Source: Stenotrophomonas sp. (GTDB lineage: Bacteria; Pseudomonadota; Gammaproteobacteria; Xanthomonadales; Xanthomonadaceae). Taken from it: a DNA stretch of 13,264 bases. The notes under the pieces were generated by a model. The model searched no databases and was not told the DNA's origin. It saw only the letters and a list, made by a program, of their open reading frames with translations. The stretch spans positions 1-13,264 of the forward strand of contig DMZT01000481.1 of NCBI GenBank assembly GCA_003484865.1. Direction: 5' to 3'. Every line of letters starts with the position of its first letter. The first letter of the stretch is position 1. This document shows, in pieces, positions 1-7,626 of the stretch. A program made the translations under genes and the position numbers.

Positions 1-884
1 CCTCCGCCTTCAGCCAGCATCTTCTGGAGCACTTCGCGCGCCGGACCGGCCAGCTTCTCGTTGTCGAGCGCAAAGCGGATCGTGGCTTCGACCAGGCCCA
101 GATGGGTGCCGCAGTCGAAGCGACGGCCTTCAAAGCGGAACGCGTCGACACGTTCGCTCTTGAGCAGCTCGGCGATCGCGTCGGTCAGCTGGATTTCGCC
201 ACCTGCACCGGTCCCGGTTGCTTCGAGCAGCTCGAAGATCTTCGGGCTGAGCACGTAACGGCCGACCACGGCCAGGTCGCTCGGGGCATCTTCGGGCTTG
301 GGCTTTTCGACGATGGCACTGATCCTGCCCTGGCGGCCGTCGAAGGCTTCGGTGGCCACGATGCCGTAGCTGCCGGTCTTGTCATGCGGTACGTCTTCGA
401 CCGCGATGATGCTGGCGCCGGTGGCTTCGTTGGCGTCGGCCATCTGCTTGAGCGCACCGTTGCCGCGGTTCCAGATCAGATCGTCCGGCAGCAGCACGGC
501 GAACGGCTCGTCACCGACAATCGCCTTGGCGCACAGCACCGCATGGCCCAGGCCCAGCGCTTCAGCCTGGGTCACGAACACGGCGCGCACGCCATTGGGC
601 AGCACGTGGCGAACCAGTTCGAGCTGCTCCTGCTTGCCGGCGCGCTCGAGTTTCTGCTCCAGCTCGTAGGCCTTGTCGAAATAATCCGCGACCGCATGCT
701 TGTAGCGGTTGGTGATGAAGATCAGCGTATCACAGCCCGCCTCGATCGCCTCATCCACGGCATATTGGATCAACGGCCGATCAATGATCGGCAGCATTTC
801 CTTCGGAACGGTTTTGGTAGCCGGAAGGAATCGCGTTCCCAACCCTGCGACAGGAAATACCGCCTTGCGAATACGCTTGCTCAT
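1..884 (-). CDS. galU: UTP-glucose-1-phosphate uridylyltransferase (3' end cut by window edge)
   Basis: Makes UDP-glucose from UTP and glucose-1-phosphate in the cytoplasm; UDP-glucose feeds LPS core, exopolysaccharide and other glycans. The N-terminus KAVFPVAGLGTRFLPATK (residues 7-24), followed by VPKEMLPIIDRPLIQY, is the bacterial GalU nucleotide-binding signature. IVEKPKPE in the second half and GGEIQLTDAI near the C-terminus are also typical. About 294 codons are visible with no stop, so the gene continues past the left edge; since the family is close to 297 residues, only a few should be missing. The start is the ATG at 882-884, whose A is also the last base of the upstream gene's TGA (TGATG), with TAGGT just upstream as ribosome site. 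It is therefore translationally coupled to the WbpM-like gene and is the last visible gene of the lapA-to-galU series. Identification is firm. Confidence 0.96.
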   Translation of the reverse strand, partial: MSKRIRKAVFPVAGLGTRFLPATKTVPKEMLPIIDRPLIQYAVDEAIEAGCDTLIFITNRYKHAVADYFDKAYELEQKLERAGKQEQLELVRHVLPNGVRAVFVTQAEALGLGHAVLCAKAIVGDEPFAVLLPDDLIWNRGNGALKQMADANEATGASIIAVEDVPHDKTGSYGIVATEAFDGRQGRISAIVEKPKPEDAPSDLAVVGRYVLSPKIFELLEATGTGAGGEIQLTDAIAELLKSERVDAFRFEGRRFDCGTHLGLVEATIRFALDNEKLAGPAREVLQKMLAEGG

Positions 885-2791
885 CAGAACCTAGTGGCCT
901 CACGCGCCGGAAAGGCGAGCACTTTAGCAGAGCTGACGTGATCGTCCTGTTGCAGCGGAGAAAATTCCGGCATGGTCGCAAACAGAATGCTGTTGATCGC
1001 ATCAGTATCGTAGCTGGCAATCGCCTCGCGCAGTTTCGGCACATTGGCCAATACCTGTTCGCGCGCGAACGTGCGTACGCCGGCCTCGAGAATCTTCGGG
1101 TGCGCGGTCGGACGATAATCTTCGTCGGAATAGAACAGCGTTTCGTGCAGTTTCTCGCCCGGGCGCAGGCCCGTATAGACGATGGCGATGTCCTTGTACG
1201 GCTGCTTGCCGGCCAGGCGGATCATCTGCTCGGCCAGCACGCGGATCGGCACCGGCTCGCCCATGTCCAGCGTATAGATCGCCCCATGCGAGGCCGACGC
1301 GGCCGCCTGCAGGATCAGCTGACAGGCCTCGGGAATGGTCATGAAGTAGCGGGTGACTTCCGGGTCGGTCACGGTGACCGGGCCACCCTTGAGAATCTGC
1401 TCGCGGAACACCGGCACCACGCTGCCGGCCGAGGCCAGCACGTTGCCGAAGCGCACGGTCACGAAACGGGTGTGGCTGGTCTTCTGGTCCAGGCTCTGGC
1501 AGATCATCTCCGCGTAGCGCTTGCTGGCGCCCAGGGCGTTGACCGGATCGACCGCCTTGTCGGTGGAGATGAAGACGAAATGCTCGATGCGCGCTTCGAC
1601 GCAGGCGCGCGCCACCGTTTCGGTGGAGAGGATGTTGTTGCGCACCGCCTCGCGCAGCTGGCGCTCCAGCACCGGCACCTGTTTGTAGGCGGCGGCATGG
1701 AAGACCGAGTCCACCCGTGACAGCGACAGCGCATGGCGGATCACCGCGGGGTCGCCGCAGTCACCCAGCACCGCTTCCACCACCAGATCCGGGAAGCTGC
1801 GCTGCAGCTCCGCCTCGATGGTGAGCAGGAGCAGCTCGCTCATCTCCACCAGGACGATGCGCCCTGCCCCGTGGCGTGCACACTGGCGGCACAGCTCCGA
1901 ACCGATCGAACCGCCCGCGCCGGTGACCAGCACGGTGCGCCCGCCCAGCCAGCCACGGATCAGCGCCCAGTCCGGCAGGATCGGCTTGCGGCCGAGCAGG
2001 TCCTCGATCGCCACTTCCTTGAGCTCACCCGGCAAGGAATGACCCAGCAGGATGTCGTTGAGCTTGGGCACCATCCGGAACGGCACCCCGGTGCTTTCGC
2101 AGATGGCCACCACCCGCTGCATGCCCACGGCATCCAGCGAGGGAATGGCGATCACCAGCAGCTTGGCGGCGGTCTCGCGGACCACGGCCGGGGCATCTTC
2201 CAGGGTGCCCAGGATCGGCAGGCCCTGCAGCTTGGCGCCCTGCAGATGAGGGGCGTCGTCGAGCAGGCCGACCGGCTCGAAATCACCCGAGCGGCGCAGG
2301 TCGCGGACCAGGGCCTCGGCCGCCTGGCCGGCACCCAGGATCAGCACACGGCGCGCGGTGACGTCGGACTGCAGCGCCTGATAGTCCTTCCATGCGCGGT
2401 ACAGCAGGCGCGGCGCGCCCAGCAGCGCGGACAGCGCGAAGGGGTAGATGACCAGCACCGACATCGGCACGCCTTCAAAGCGCTTGTACGCCAAGGCCAC
2501 CACGATGGCGAGCAGGCCGATGAAGCTGGCTTTGAAAATATTGAGCAGATCGGCGACGCTGGCAAAGCGCCACAGGCCGCGGTACAGGCCCACCCGCCAG
2601 AACACCACGGCCTGGATGACCAGCACCAGCGAGGTGTCGATGTTCCACAGCGGCAACGCCGGCGCGTCGACCAGCATCGAGTAGCGTCCGGCGTGCAGCA
2701 ACTGCCAGCACGCCCAGACCATGAACAGGTCGTGGGCGACGATGGCCGCGCGGGGCATCAAGCCGGTAAGTCGGTCCTGCCAAGGCGTCAT
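884..2791 (-). CDS. WbpM/FlaA1-type membrane UDP-GlcNAc 4,6-dehydratase (nucleoside-diphosphate sugar epimerase/dehydratase)
   Basis: Likely an inner-membrane enzyme converting UDP-GlcNAc to the 4-keto-6-deoxy sugar used for QuiNAc/FucNAc-type residues in O-antigen or other surface glycans. Numbering from the TTG at 2797 (637 aa): hydrophobic N-terminal segments fall at about 15-135, a first Rossmann-like region at 150-220 (VLILGAGQAA), and the extended-SDR catalytic domain at about 285-560. The latter has NAD motif GAGGSIGSE (293-301), FHAAAYKQVP (366-375), STDKAV (411-416) and RPGEKLHE (545-552). This long, membrane-anchored layout matches WbpM/PglF/CapD relatives rather than the short FlaA1/PseB form. 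Leu422 stands where Tyr (SDRs) or Met (WbpM) is usual. Two starts are possible: TTG at 2797, placed 5 nt after AAGGA, and ATG at 2791, giving 635 aa; I chose the ATG by a small margin. It lies just after the sugar-phosphate transferase gene and overlaps galU by one base. The exact product sugar is inference. Confidence 0.9.
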   Translation of the reverse strand: MTPWQDRLTGLMPRAAIVAHDLFMVWACWQLLHAGRYSMLVDAPALPLWNIDTSLVLVIQAVVFWRVGLYRGLWRFASVADLLNIFKASFIGLLAIVVALAYKRFEGVPMSVLVIYPFALSALLGAPRLLYRAWKDYQALQSDVTARRVLILGAGQAAEALVRDLRRSGDFEPVGLLDDAPHLQGAKLQGLPILGTLEDAPAVVRETAAKLLVIAIPSLDAVGMQRVVAICESTGVPFRMVPKLNDILLGHSLPGELKEVAIEDLLGRKPILPDWALIRGWLGGRTVLVTGAGGSIGSELCRQCARHGAGRIVLVEMSELLLLTIEAELQRSFPDLVVEAVLGDCGDPAVIRHALSLSRVDSVFHAAAYKQVPVLERQLREAVRNNILSTETVARACVEARIEHFVFISTDKAVDPVNALGASKRYAEMICQSLDQKTSHTRFVTVRFGNVLASAGSVVPVFREQILKGGPVTVTDPEVTRYFMTIPEACQLILQAAASASHGAIYTLDMGEPVPIRVLAEQMIRLAGKQPYKDIAIVYTGLRPGEKLHETLFYSDEDYRPTAHPKILEAGVRTFAREQVLANVPKLREAIASYDTDAINSILFATMPEFSPLQQDDHVSSAKVLAFPAREATRF

Positions 2792-2807
2792 AAACAACGT
2801 AATCCTT

Positions 2808-3782
2808 CTAGTTGCGCATTCCCTTGCGCAGGAGCAGCCAAAGGCCGGACGCGAAGATCAACCACGCGATGGCCACGGCAGCCTCCCACCTCGGCTGCAA
2901 ATTCGTGCATGCATTAAACACTGCCGCACTGAATATTCCAAAAACAAGATACATCCCGGTGACGAAAGTGTGGCTTGCACCACCTTTCACCGCGCGCTGA
3001 TAGAGATGCTGCGTGTGGGGTTCCATCCAGCGCTGTCCGGACAGGATGCGCGAAAGCAATGTGAAGCCTGCGTCCACAAGAAAGGCCGAAAGCGGCACCA
3101 GCAACAGCAGCCAGTGGATATCGGTGCGCACACTGACCAGACAGACCAGCGCCGCGATCGCATAGCCCAGCGCCCCGCTGCCCACGTCACCCATGAAGAT
3201 GCGCGCCTTCGGGTAGTTGAACGGCAGGAAGCCCAGGCAGGCCAGCCCCAACACCACGCCGGCCAGCCCGTAAGGTGGCGGCAGGACAAGGGCGAACGCG
3301 AGACCGGCCAGGATCGCCTGCGTGGTGGCTATCCCGTTGATCCCATCCATGAAGTTCCAGATGTTGATCAACGAAGTGGCAAACAACAGCGCCAGCAGCG
3401 CCTGCCAGGGATTGCCACTGGCGTGCCAGACCAACCCAGCCAGCAGCGCGGCCGCGATGACATGGACCAACAGGCGACGCACCGCCGGCAGCGGCCGATG
3501 GTCGTCCCACCAACCGATGCCCGCGACCAGCACCAGCCCCAGCGCGAATACCGCCAGGGTGAGTCCGGCCGTGGGCCAGATCACCGCGGCGACCACGCAG
3601 GCCAGCAGCAGGGTCAGCACGATCGCGATGCCGCCGCCGCGTGGCGTCGCCACCCCGTGGCTGCGGCGCTCGCCGGGCTCATCCAGTAGATTGCGGCGCA
3701 GCGCATAGGCGCGTGCGCCCCAGGTGAGGCCCGCCGATACCGCCAGCACCGCCAGCAGCCCCGCCATCCAGGCGACCATCAT
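2808..3782 (-). CDS. WbpL/WecA-like undecaprenyl-phosphate glycosyl-1-phosphate transferase
   Basis: A 324-residue polytopic membrane protein of glycosyltransferase family 4 (the polyprenyl-phosphate N-acetylhexosamine-1-phosphate transferases: WecA, WbpL, MraY). Such enzymes start O-antigen or capsule repeat units by placing a sugar-phosphate on undecaprenyl phosphate at the cytoplasmic face. Motifs, in order: DEPGERRSH with GGG (34-51), the metal-binding DD pair in WWDDHRP (91-97), NFMDGING (143-150), FMGDVGSG (196-203) and the basic loop HTQHLYQR (256-263). Hydrophobic segments span nearly the whole chain. WbpL is favoured over WecA because a WbpM-like gene follows directly, the same pair as in Pseudomonas. 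The start is ATG at 3780-3782 (a second ATG follows immediately), only 3 nt after the lapB stop and without a clear ribosome site, suggesting translational coupling. The 3' quarter is AT-richer than the rest. Substrate sugar is not determinable from sequence alone. Confidence 0.9.
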   Translation of the reverse strand: MMVAWMAGLLAVLAVSAGLTWGARAYALRRNLLDEPGERRSHGVATPRGGGIAIVLTLLLACVVAAVIWPTAGLTLAVFALGLVLVAGIGWWDDHRPLPAVRRLLVHVIAAALLAGLVWHASGNPWQALLALLFATSLINIWNFMDGINGIATTQAILAGLAFALVLPPPYGLAGVVLGLACLGFLPFNYPKARIFMGDVGSGALGYAIAALVCLVSVRTDIHWLLLLVPLSAFLVDAGFTLLSRILSGQRWMEPHTQHLYQRAVKGGASHTFVTGMYLVFGIFSAAVFNACTNLQPRWEAAVAIAWLIFASGLWLLLRKGMRN

Positions 3783-3785
3783 GGT

Positions 3786-4964
3786 TCAGAGCACCGCGTA
3801 GTTGAGCAGCGGCTTGACGGTGCCCCATTCCTTGCAGCTCGGGCACTGCCAGTGATGCGTGCGCGCGCCGAAGCCACAGCGGGTGCAGCGGTACGCTGGA
3901 TTGCGGACCAGCAACTGGTCGGTGATGTGCTTGAGGTCGTGCAGGGTCGCGGTGGAATCCGCGCCCTCGGCCAGGGTCAGGTCGATCAGGGCCGACTCGC
4001 CACGCACCGACGGACGATCCTTGAGTTGGCGGCCGAGGTAGGCGCGCGCCGGAGCGACACCCTCCTGCTCTTCCATCAGCTGGGTCAGGGCCAGCACCGG
4101 GGCAATGCCGCGATAGTGCTCGGTCATCTCCGAGAGGAACGCGCGCGCGCCACCGAGGTCGCCGACCTTGCGGTAGTTCTGCATCAGCGCCTGCAGCACT
4201 TCCGGCAGGTACTCCGGATCGTTGCGGGCGGCCCGCTCGAAGGCACGCACGGCGGCTTCGGCATTGCCCGCATCGTTCTCCAGGCGCCCTTCGATGATGC
4301 CGGCACGCACCGACATCGCATCGGCCTGGTAGGCGCGCGCGATGGCCGCGCGGGCCTCTTCGATCTTGCCAGCGCCACGGTAACGCTCGGCCAGCTCGCA
4401 TTCGAACTGCCCGATCAGCTTGCCCATCGGCTCGCCGGTGACCTCTTCGAAGCGGCTGGCGTTGTCGATCGCCTTTTCCCAGTCGCGCTCGGCCTGGTAG
4501 ATGCCGATCAGGTGCTTGAGCGCCTGCGGTGCGCGCTGGTCGATCTGGGCGAGCTCGGTGAACACGGTTTCGGCGCGATCAAGCAGGCCGGACTTCATGT
4601 AGTCCTCACCCAGCGCCAGCAGTGCCTGGACACGCTGCTGATCACTCAGGTCCGCGCGGTTGACCAGGCCCTGGTGCAGGCGGATCGCACGATCAACCTC
4701 ACCGCGGCGGCGGAACAGATGGCCCAGCGCGACCTGGGTCTCGAAGGTTTCCTTGTCCAGTTCGGCGATGTGCAGGAACAGCTCGATCGCCTTGTCCGGC
4801 TGCTCGTTGAGCAGATAGTTCAGGCCGCGGAAGTACGTGCTGGACAGATGGCTGACCTGGTTGTCGCCATGGCGTTGACCGCCGCGACGCCCGATCACCC
4901 AGCCCGACAACGCGGCCAGGGGCAGGAACAGGAAGAACCAGAACCACTCGGAGACAAATTCCAT
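3786..4964 (-). CDS. lapB: Lipopolysaccharide assembly protein B (TPR, rubredoxin-type metal site)
   Basis: LapB (YciM) is an inner-membrane-anchored tetratricopeptide protein that, in E. coli, works with FtsH to control LpxC turnover and so the balance of LPS to phospholipid. The 392-residue product matches the family length (389 in E. coli). It begins with an uncleaved hydrophobic anchor (about 5-25), followed by helical TPR repeats from about 40 to 330, and ends in a rubredoxin-like knuckle with Cys360, Cys363, Cys374 and Cys377 (CTRCGFG...CPSCKEW), the diagnostic C-terminal site. The ATG at 4962-4964 comes 6 nt after the lapA stop, with only a weak GAG upstream, so translation is probably coupled to lapA. 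The next gene begins 3 nt after its stop. Location beside genes for surface sugar assembly fits its role in envelope biogenesis. Identification is secure. Confidence 0.96.
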   Translation of the reverse strand: MEFVSEWFWFFLFLPLAALSGWVIGRRGGQRHGDNQVSHLSSTYFRGLNYLLNEQPDKAIELFLHIAELDKETFETQVALGHLFRRRGEVDRAIRLHQGLVNRADLSDQQRVQALLALGEDYMKSGLLDRAETVFTELAQIDQRAPQALKHLIGIYQAERDWEKAIDNASRFEEVTGEPMGKLIGQFECELAERYRGAGKIEEARAAIARAYQADAMSVRAGIIEGRLENDAGNAEAAVRAFERAARNDPEYLPEVLQALMQNYRKVGDLGGARAFLSEMTEHYRGIAPVLALTQLMEEQEGVAPARAYLGRQLKDRPSVRGESALIDLTLAEGADSTATLHDLKHITDQLLVRNPAYRCTRCGFGARTHHWQCPSCKEWGTVKPLLNYAVL

Positions 4965-4970
4965 CGGCGC

Positions 4971-5255
4971 TCAGCGTCCGTCGAATGTAGAAGAAGAAGG
5001 GGGTGCCACGACCACGGCAGGCGCGGCCTTCTGCGCACGGCGCAGTTTGGCGTACAACGGGATCACCACACTGGCGAGCACGAGGCCGCCGCCGATGATT
5101 GCACCGGACAACAGGGCGATGATGATCGCCACGCCGGTGGTGGAATTGATCTGGGTAAAGCCCAGGCTGATGATGATCGGCTGCGAGTTGAGGGCGCCGA
5201 TGATGAGACCCACGACCAGAACCGCCAGCAGGATCAGCAGACGTACGATGTTCAT
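4971..5255 (-). CDS. lapA: Lipopolysaccharide assembly protein A (LapA, DUF1049)
   Basis: A 94-residue inner-membrane protein of the LapA/YciS family, the usual partner of LapB in LPS assembly. Two hydrophobic segments lie at about residues 4-23 and 38-66, separated by a short polar loop (NSQPIIISLGFTQINST, typical of the family), followed by a basic cytoplasmic stretch (YAKLRRAQK) and a low-complexity Ala/Pro/Ser tail. The ATG at 5253-5255 has GGAG 7 nt upstream, a good ribosome site. The gene follows the ihfB terminator and so probably needs its own promoter; a TATATT -10-like box sits about 40 bp upstream. Its stop is 6 nt from the lapB start. In E. coli the lapAB pair is heat-shock inducible; I see no clear sigma32 site here. 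Confidence 0.93.
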   Translation of the reverse strand: MNIVRLLILLAVLVVGLIIGALNSQPIIISLGFTQINSTTGVAIIIALLSGAIIGGGLVLASVVIPLYAKLRRAQKAAPAVVVAPPSSSTFDGR

Positions 5256-5292
5256 GCAGCAGCTCCAGTTCCGGGAGATTCAAGAGTAGCGG

Positions 5293-5298
5293 AATATA
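5293..5298 (-). promoter_or_regulatory. Candidate -10 box for the lapA-galU operon
   Basis: TATATT on the minus strand, about 38 bp before the lapA ATG, between the ihfB terminator and lapA. No clear -35 hexamer stands at 16-18 bp. A promoter is expected here because the preceding terminator is strong. Confidence 0.35.
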
Positions 5299-5326
5299 GA
5301 GCAGCGGGACAAAGAGGCCCGGAACG

Positions 5327-5353
5327 AAAAAAGCAGCGGACCAACGGTCCGCT
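5327..5353 (-). terminator. Intrinsic terminator of ihfB, made from a GTAG palindrome
   Basis: On the minus strand AGCGGACC, loop GTT, GGTCCGCT, then GC and six T. The stem begins directly after the ihfB TAG. It should stop transcription of the rpsA-ihfB unit before lapA. Confidence 0.8.
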
Positions 5354-5357
5354 CTAC
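5335..5357 (-). repeat. GTAG-type REP palindrome overlapping the ihfB stop codon
   Basis: On the minus strand GTAG (5357-5354), AGCGGACC, GTT, GGTCCGCT: the same layout as the other three GTAG elements in this window. The TAG inside GTAG is the ihfB stop codon. Confidence 0.75.
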
Positions 5358-5659
5358 GCAGGATCGCTTTCCAGCGGTACCACGGCGCTGACGCGCTCGC
5401 GCAGTTCCTTGCCCGGCTTGAAGTGCGGGACATGCTTGCCCGGCAACGCGACCGATTCCCCGGTCTTGGGATTGCGCCCCAGCCGTGCGGGCCGGTAGTG
5501 CAACGAAAAACTGCCGAACCCGCGGATCTCGATGCGATCCCCGCCGGCCAGCGCCCCACCCATCATTTCCAGCAACGACTTCACGGCCAGATCGACATCG
5601 TCCGACTTCAAATGCGCCTGTCGGCGCGCCAGGATTTCGATCAGCTCGGATTTGGTCAT
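5354..5659 (-). CDS. ihfB: Integration host factor subunit beta
   Basis: Nucleoid-associated DNA-bending protein that forms a heterodimer with IHF alpha and shapes promoters, recombination sites and replication origins. The 101-residue product shows the HU/IHF fold signature: [11 protein letters not shown] (46-56), then the beta-arm tip GRNPKTGE (61-68) carrying the intercalating proline, and [10 protein letters not shown] near the end. The ATG at 5657-5659 has AAGAG 6 nt upstream. The gene order rpsA-ihfB is the usual one in gammaproteobacteria. The last codons (DPA then stop) run into a GTAG palindrome: the TAG stop is the last three bases of that element's GTAG, and the stem plus T tract directly downstream looks like the transcription terminator. 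Identification is secure. Confidence 0.97.
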   Translation of the reverse strand: MTKSELIEILARRQAHLKSDDVDLAVKSLLEMMGGALAGGDRIEIRGFGSFSLHYRPARLGRNPKTGESVALPGKHVPHFKPGKELRERVSAVVPLESDPA

Positions 5660-5693
5660 TACGGGCTCTTGGGGAGGAACTCAGACCCTGAAA

Positions 5694-5717
5694 CGGCCCG
5701 GACTGATGTCCGGGCCG
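5694..5717 (-). terminator. Stem-loop between rpsA and ihfB (partial terminator or attenuator)
   Basis: A perfect 10-bp GC-rich stem, CGGCCCGGAC / GTCCGGGCCG with a 4-nt loop, 29 bp after the rpsA stop. Only TTT follows on the transcribed strand, so termination is likely incomplete. That would allow high rpsA expression with lower read-through into ihfB. Confidence 0.6.
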
Positions 5718-5746
5718 CCCAGGAAACTACGACAGCGACAGACCGA

Positions 5747-7432
5747 TTACTCGGACTTGTTGCCGTTCAGCTGTGCACGCAGCAGCGCGCCGAGCTGGGT
5801 GGTGCCGCTGGAAGCCGAAGAGGACTGGTATTCCTCCAGCACTTCGCGCATTTCAGCGTCGTCCTTGGCCTTGATCGACAGCTGCAGGGTACGACCCTTG
5901 CGATCCATGCCCACGAACTTGGCTTCCACCTTGTCGCCGACCTTCAGGAACTGGGTCGCGTCGTCCACGCGCTCGTTCGCAACGTCGCGAGCGGCCACGT
6001 AGCCTTCGATGCCGTCAGCCAGTTCGATGGTAGCGCCCTTGGCGTCCACTTCCTTGACCACGCCTTCGACCTTGGAACCCTTCGGGTTGGCCGCCATGTA
6101 CTGACCGAACGGATCCTGCTCCAGCTGCTTGACGCCCAGGCTGATGCGCTCGCGCTCCGGATCGACGGCCAGGACCACTGCGTCCAGGTTGTCGCCCTTC
6201 TTGTAGTTGCGGACCACGTCTTCGCCGGTGGTGTTCCAGCTGATGTCGGACAGGTGCACCAGGCCATCGATACCGCCGTCCAGGCCGATGAAGATGCCGA
6301 AGTCGGTGATCGACTTGATCTGGCCCGACACCTTGTCGCCCTTCTTGTGGATGGCAGCGAAGGTTTCCCACGGATTGGCGGCAACCTGCTTCATGCCCAG
6401 CGAGATGCGGCGACGCTCCTCGTCGACGTCCAGGACCATGACTTCAACTTCGTCACCGACCTGCACAACCTTGGACGGGTTGACGTTCTTGTTGGTCCAA
6501 TCCATTTCGGAGACGTGCACCAGACCTTCGACGCCCGGCTCGATCTCGACGAATGCGCCGTAATCGGTGACGTTGGAGACCTTGCCGAAGACGCGGCTGT
6601 TGGCCGGGTAACGACGGGCGATGTTGTCCCACGGATCTTCACCCAGCTGCTTCAGACCCAGCGAAACGCGGTTGCGCTCGCGGTCGAACTTCAGCACGCG
6701 CACGTCCAGCTCGTCGCCGACGTTCACGACTTCGGACGGATGGCGCACGCGCTTCCAGGCCATGTCGGTGATGTGCAGCAGGCCGTCGATACCGCCCAGG
6801 TCCACGAATGCGCCGTAATCGGTCAGGTTCTTGACGACACCCTTCAGGATCGCGCCTTCCTGCAGCTTGTCCATCAGCTGCTCGCGCTCTTCCGAATGCT
6901 CGCTTTCGACGACTGCACGACGGGACACAACGACGTTGTTACGCTTGCGGTCCAGCTTGATGAGCTTGAATTCCAGCTCCTTGCCTTCCAGGTAGGCCGG
7001 GTCGCGCACGGGGCGCACATCCACCAGCGAACCGGGCAGGAACGCGCGGACATCCTTGATGTCCACGGTGAAACCACCCTTGACCTTGCCGCTGATGCGG
7101 CCGGTGATGGTTTCGTTCTTTTCCAACGCTTCTTCCAGCTCGTCCCACACCATCGCGCGCTTGGCTTTCTCACGCGACAGAACGGTTTCACCGAAGCCGT
7201 TCTCGATGGAATCGAGGGCGACCTTGACGACGTCGCCTTCAGCAACGTCGATCTCGCCAGCGTCGTTACGGAACTGTTCGATCGGCACGATGCCTTCGGA
7301 CTTCAGGCCGGCGTTGATCACCACGACATCGCCGCGGACTTCAACAACGACACCGCTGACGATCGAGCCCGGCTTCAGCTTGGCCAGATTGGCCTGACTG
7401 GCTTCGAACAGCTCTGCAAATGATTCGGTCAT
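5747..7432 (-). CDS. rpsA: 30S ribosomal protein S1
   Basis: The large mRNA-binding protein of the small ribosomal subunit, needed to initiate translation on most messages. From the ATG at 7430-7432 it is 561 residues (557 in E. coli) and starts [10 protein letters not shown], almost as in E. coli. Six S1 (OB-fold) domains are visible: about 21-90, 105-172, 192-262 ([15 protein letters not shown]), 278-348 ([17 protein letters not shown]), 365-436 ([13 protein letters not shown]) and 452-522, then a polar tail. Repeat boundaries carry the usual RISLGxKQ motifs. A longer frame to 7453 adds seven residues not found in the family and is rejected. The leader has no real Shine-Dalgarno sequence, only AGAG about 10 nt upstream, as is known for the autoregulated rpsA leader of E. 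coli. It follows cmk, the standard order. Confidence 0.98.
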   Translation of the reverse strand: MTESFAELFEASQANLAKLKPGSIVSGVVVEVRGDVVVINAGLKSEGIVPIEQFRNDAGEIDVAEGDVVKVALDSIENGFGETVLSREKAKRAMVWDELEEALEKNETITGRISGKVKGGFTVDIKDVRAFLPGSLVDVRPVRDPAYLEGKELEFKLIKLDRKRNNVVVSRRAVVESEHSEEREQLMDKLQEGAILKGVVKNLTDYGAFVDLGGIDGLLHITDMAWKRVRHPSEVVNVGDELDVRVLKFDRERNRVSLGLKQLGEDPWDNIARRYPANSRVFGKVSNVTDYGAFVEIEPGVEGLVHVSEMDWTNKNVNPSKVVQVGDEVEVMVLDVDEERRRISLGMKQVAANPWETFAAIHKKGDKVSGQIKSITDFGIFIGLDGGIDGLVHLSDISWNTTGEDVVRNYKKGDNLDAVVLAVDPERERISLGVKQLEQDPFGQYMAANPKGSKVEGVVKEVDAKGATIELADGIEGYVAARDVANERVDDATQFLKVGDKVEAKFVGMDRKGRTLQLSIKAKDDAEMREVLEEYQSSSASSGTTQLGALLRAQLNGNKSE

Positions 7433-7626
7433 TAGATTTACTCTGTTGGACACATGGGCATTGGCCCCCGAAGGGAACCGCTTACTGCCCGCCTGTTGGT
7501 CGACCCCGGTAAGGCAGGTCGTGTGTTAAGTAGGAAAACCGCCACGCATCATTGCGGGACGGAGCTTTTGTTGCCTTGCGATGGTGCGACACCGTCGATG
7601 GATTGACGGCCCTCCTTTACAACGGA
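7433..7626 (-). promoter_or_regulatory. rpsA leader region between cmk and rpsA
   Basis: A 194-bp non-coding stretch. On the minus strand it carries a stem-loop about 30 nt before the rpsA ATG: arm GGTTCCC (7479-7473), loop TTC, arm GGGGGCC (7469-7463), with two G-T wobbles. No Shine-Dalgarno sequence precedes the start. In E. coli, S1 represses its own structured, SD-poor leader, so a similar autoregulatory role is plausible here, by inference only. I could not identify a convincing promoter in this stretch. Confidence 0.4.

Noticed and set aside
1..884. galU as a truncated pseudogene
   Set aside because: The frame is open to the window edge and only a few residues short of full length, so the truncation is due to the window.
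1733..2917. A 394-codon plus-strand frame opposite the WbpM-like gene
   Set aside because: Shadow of a confidently identified dehydratase, with Gln/His/Arg-rich composition and no recognisable domain.
5423..7423. A 666-codon open frame on the plus strand opposite rpsA and ihfB
   Set aside because: It is antisense to clearly identified genes. Long antisense frames are expected from high-GC codon use. Its product shows no family pattern and is just a mirror of the S1 repeats.
7433..7453. Seven-residue extension of rpsA
   Set aside because: S1 proteins begin MTESFA; the ATG at 7432 reproduces this exactly.
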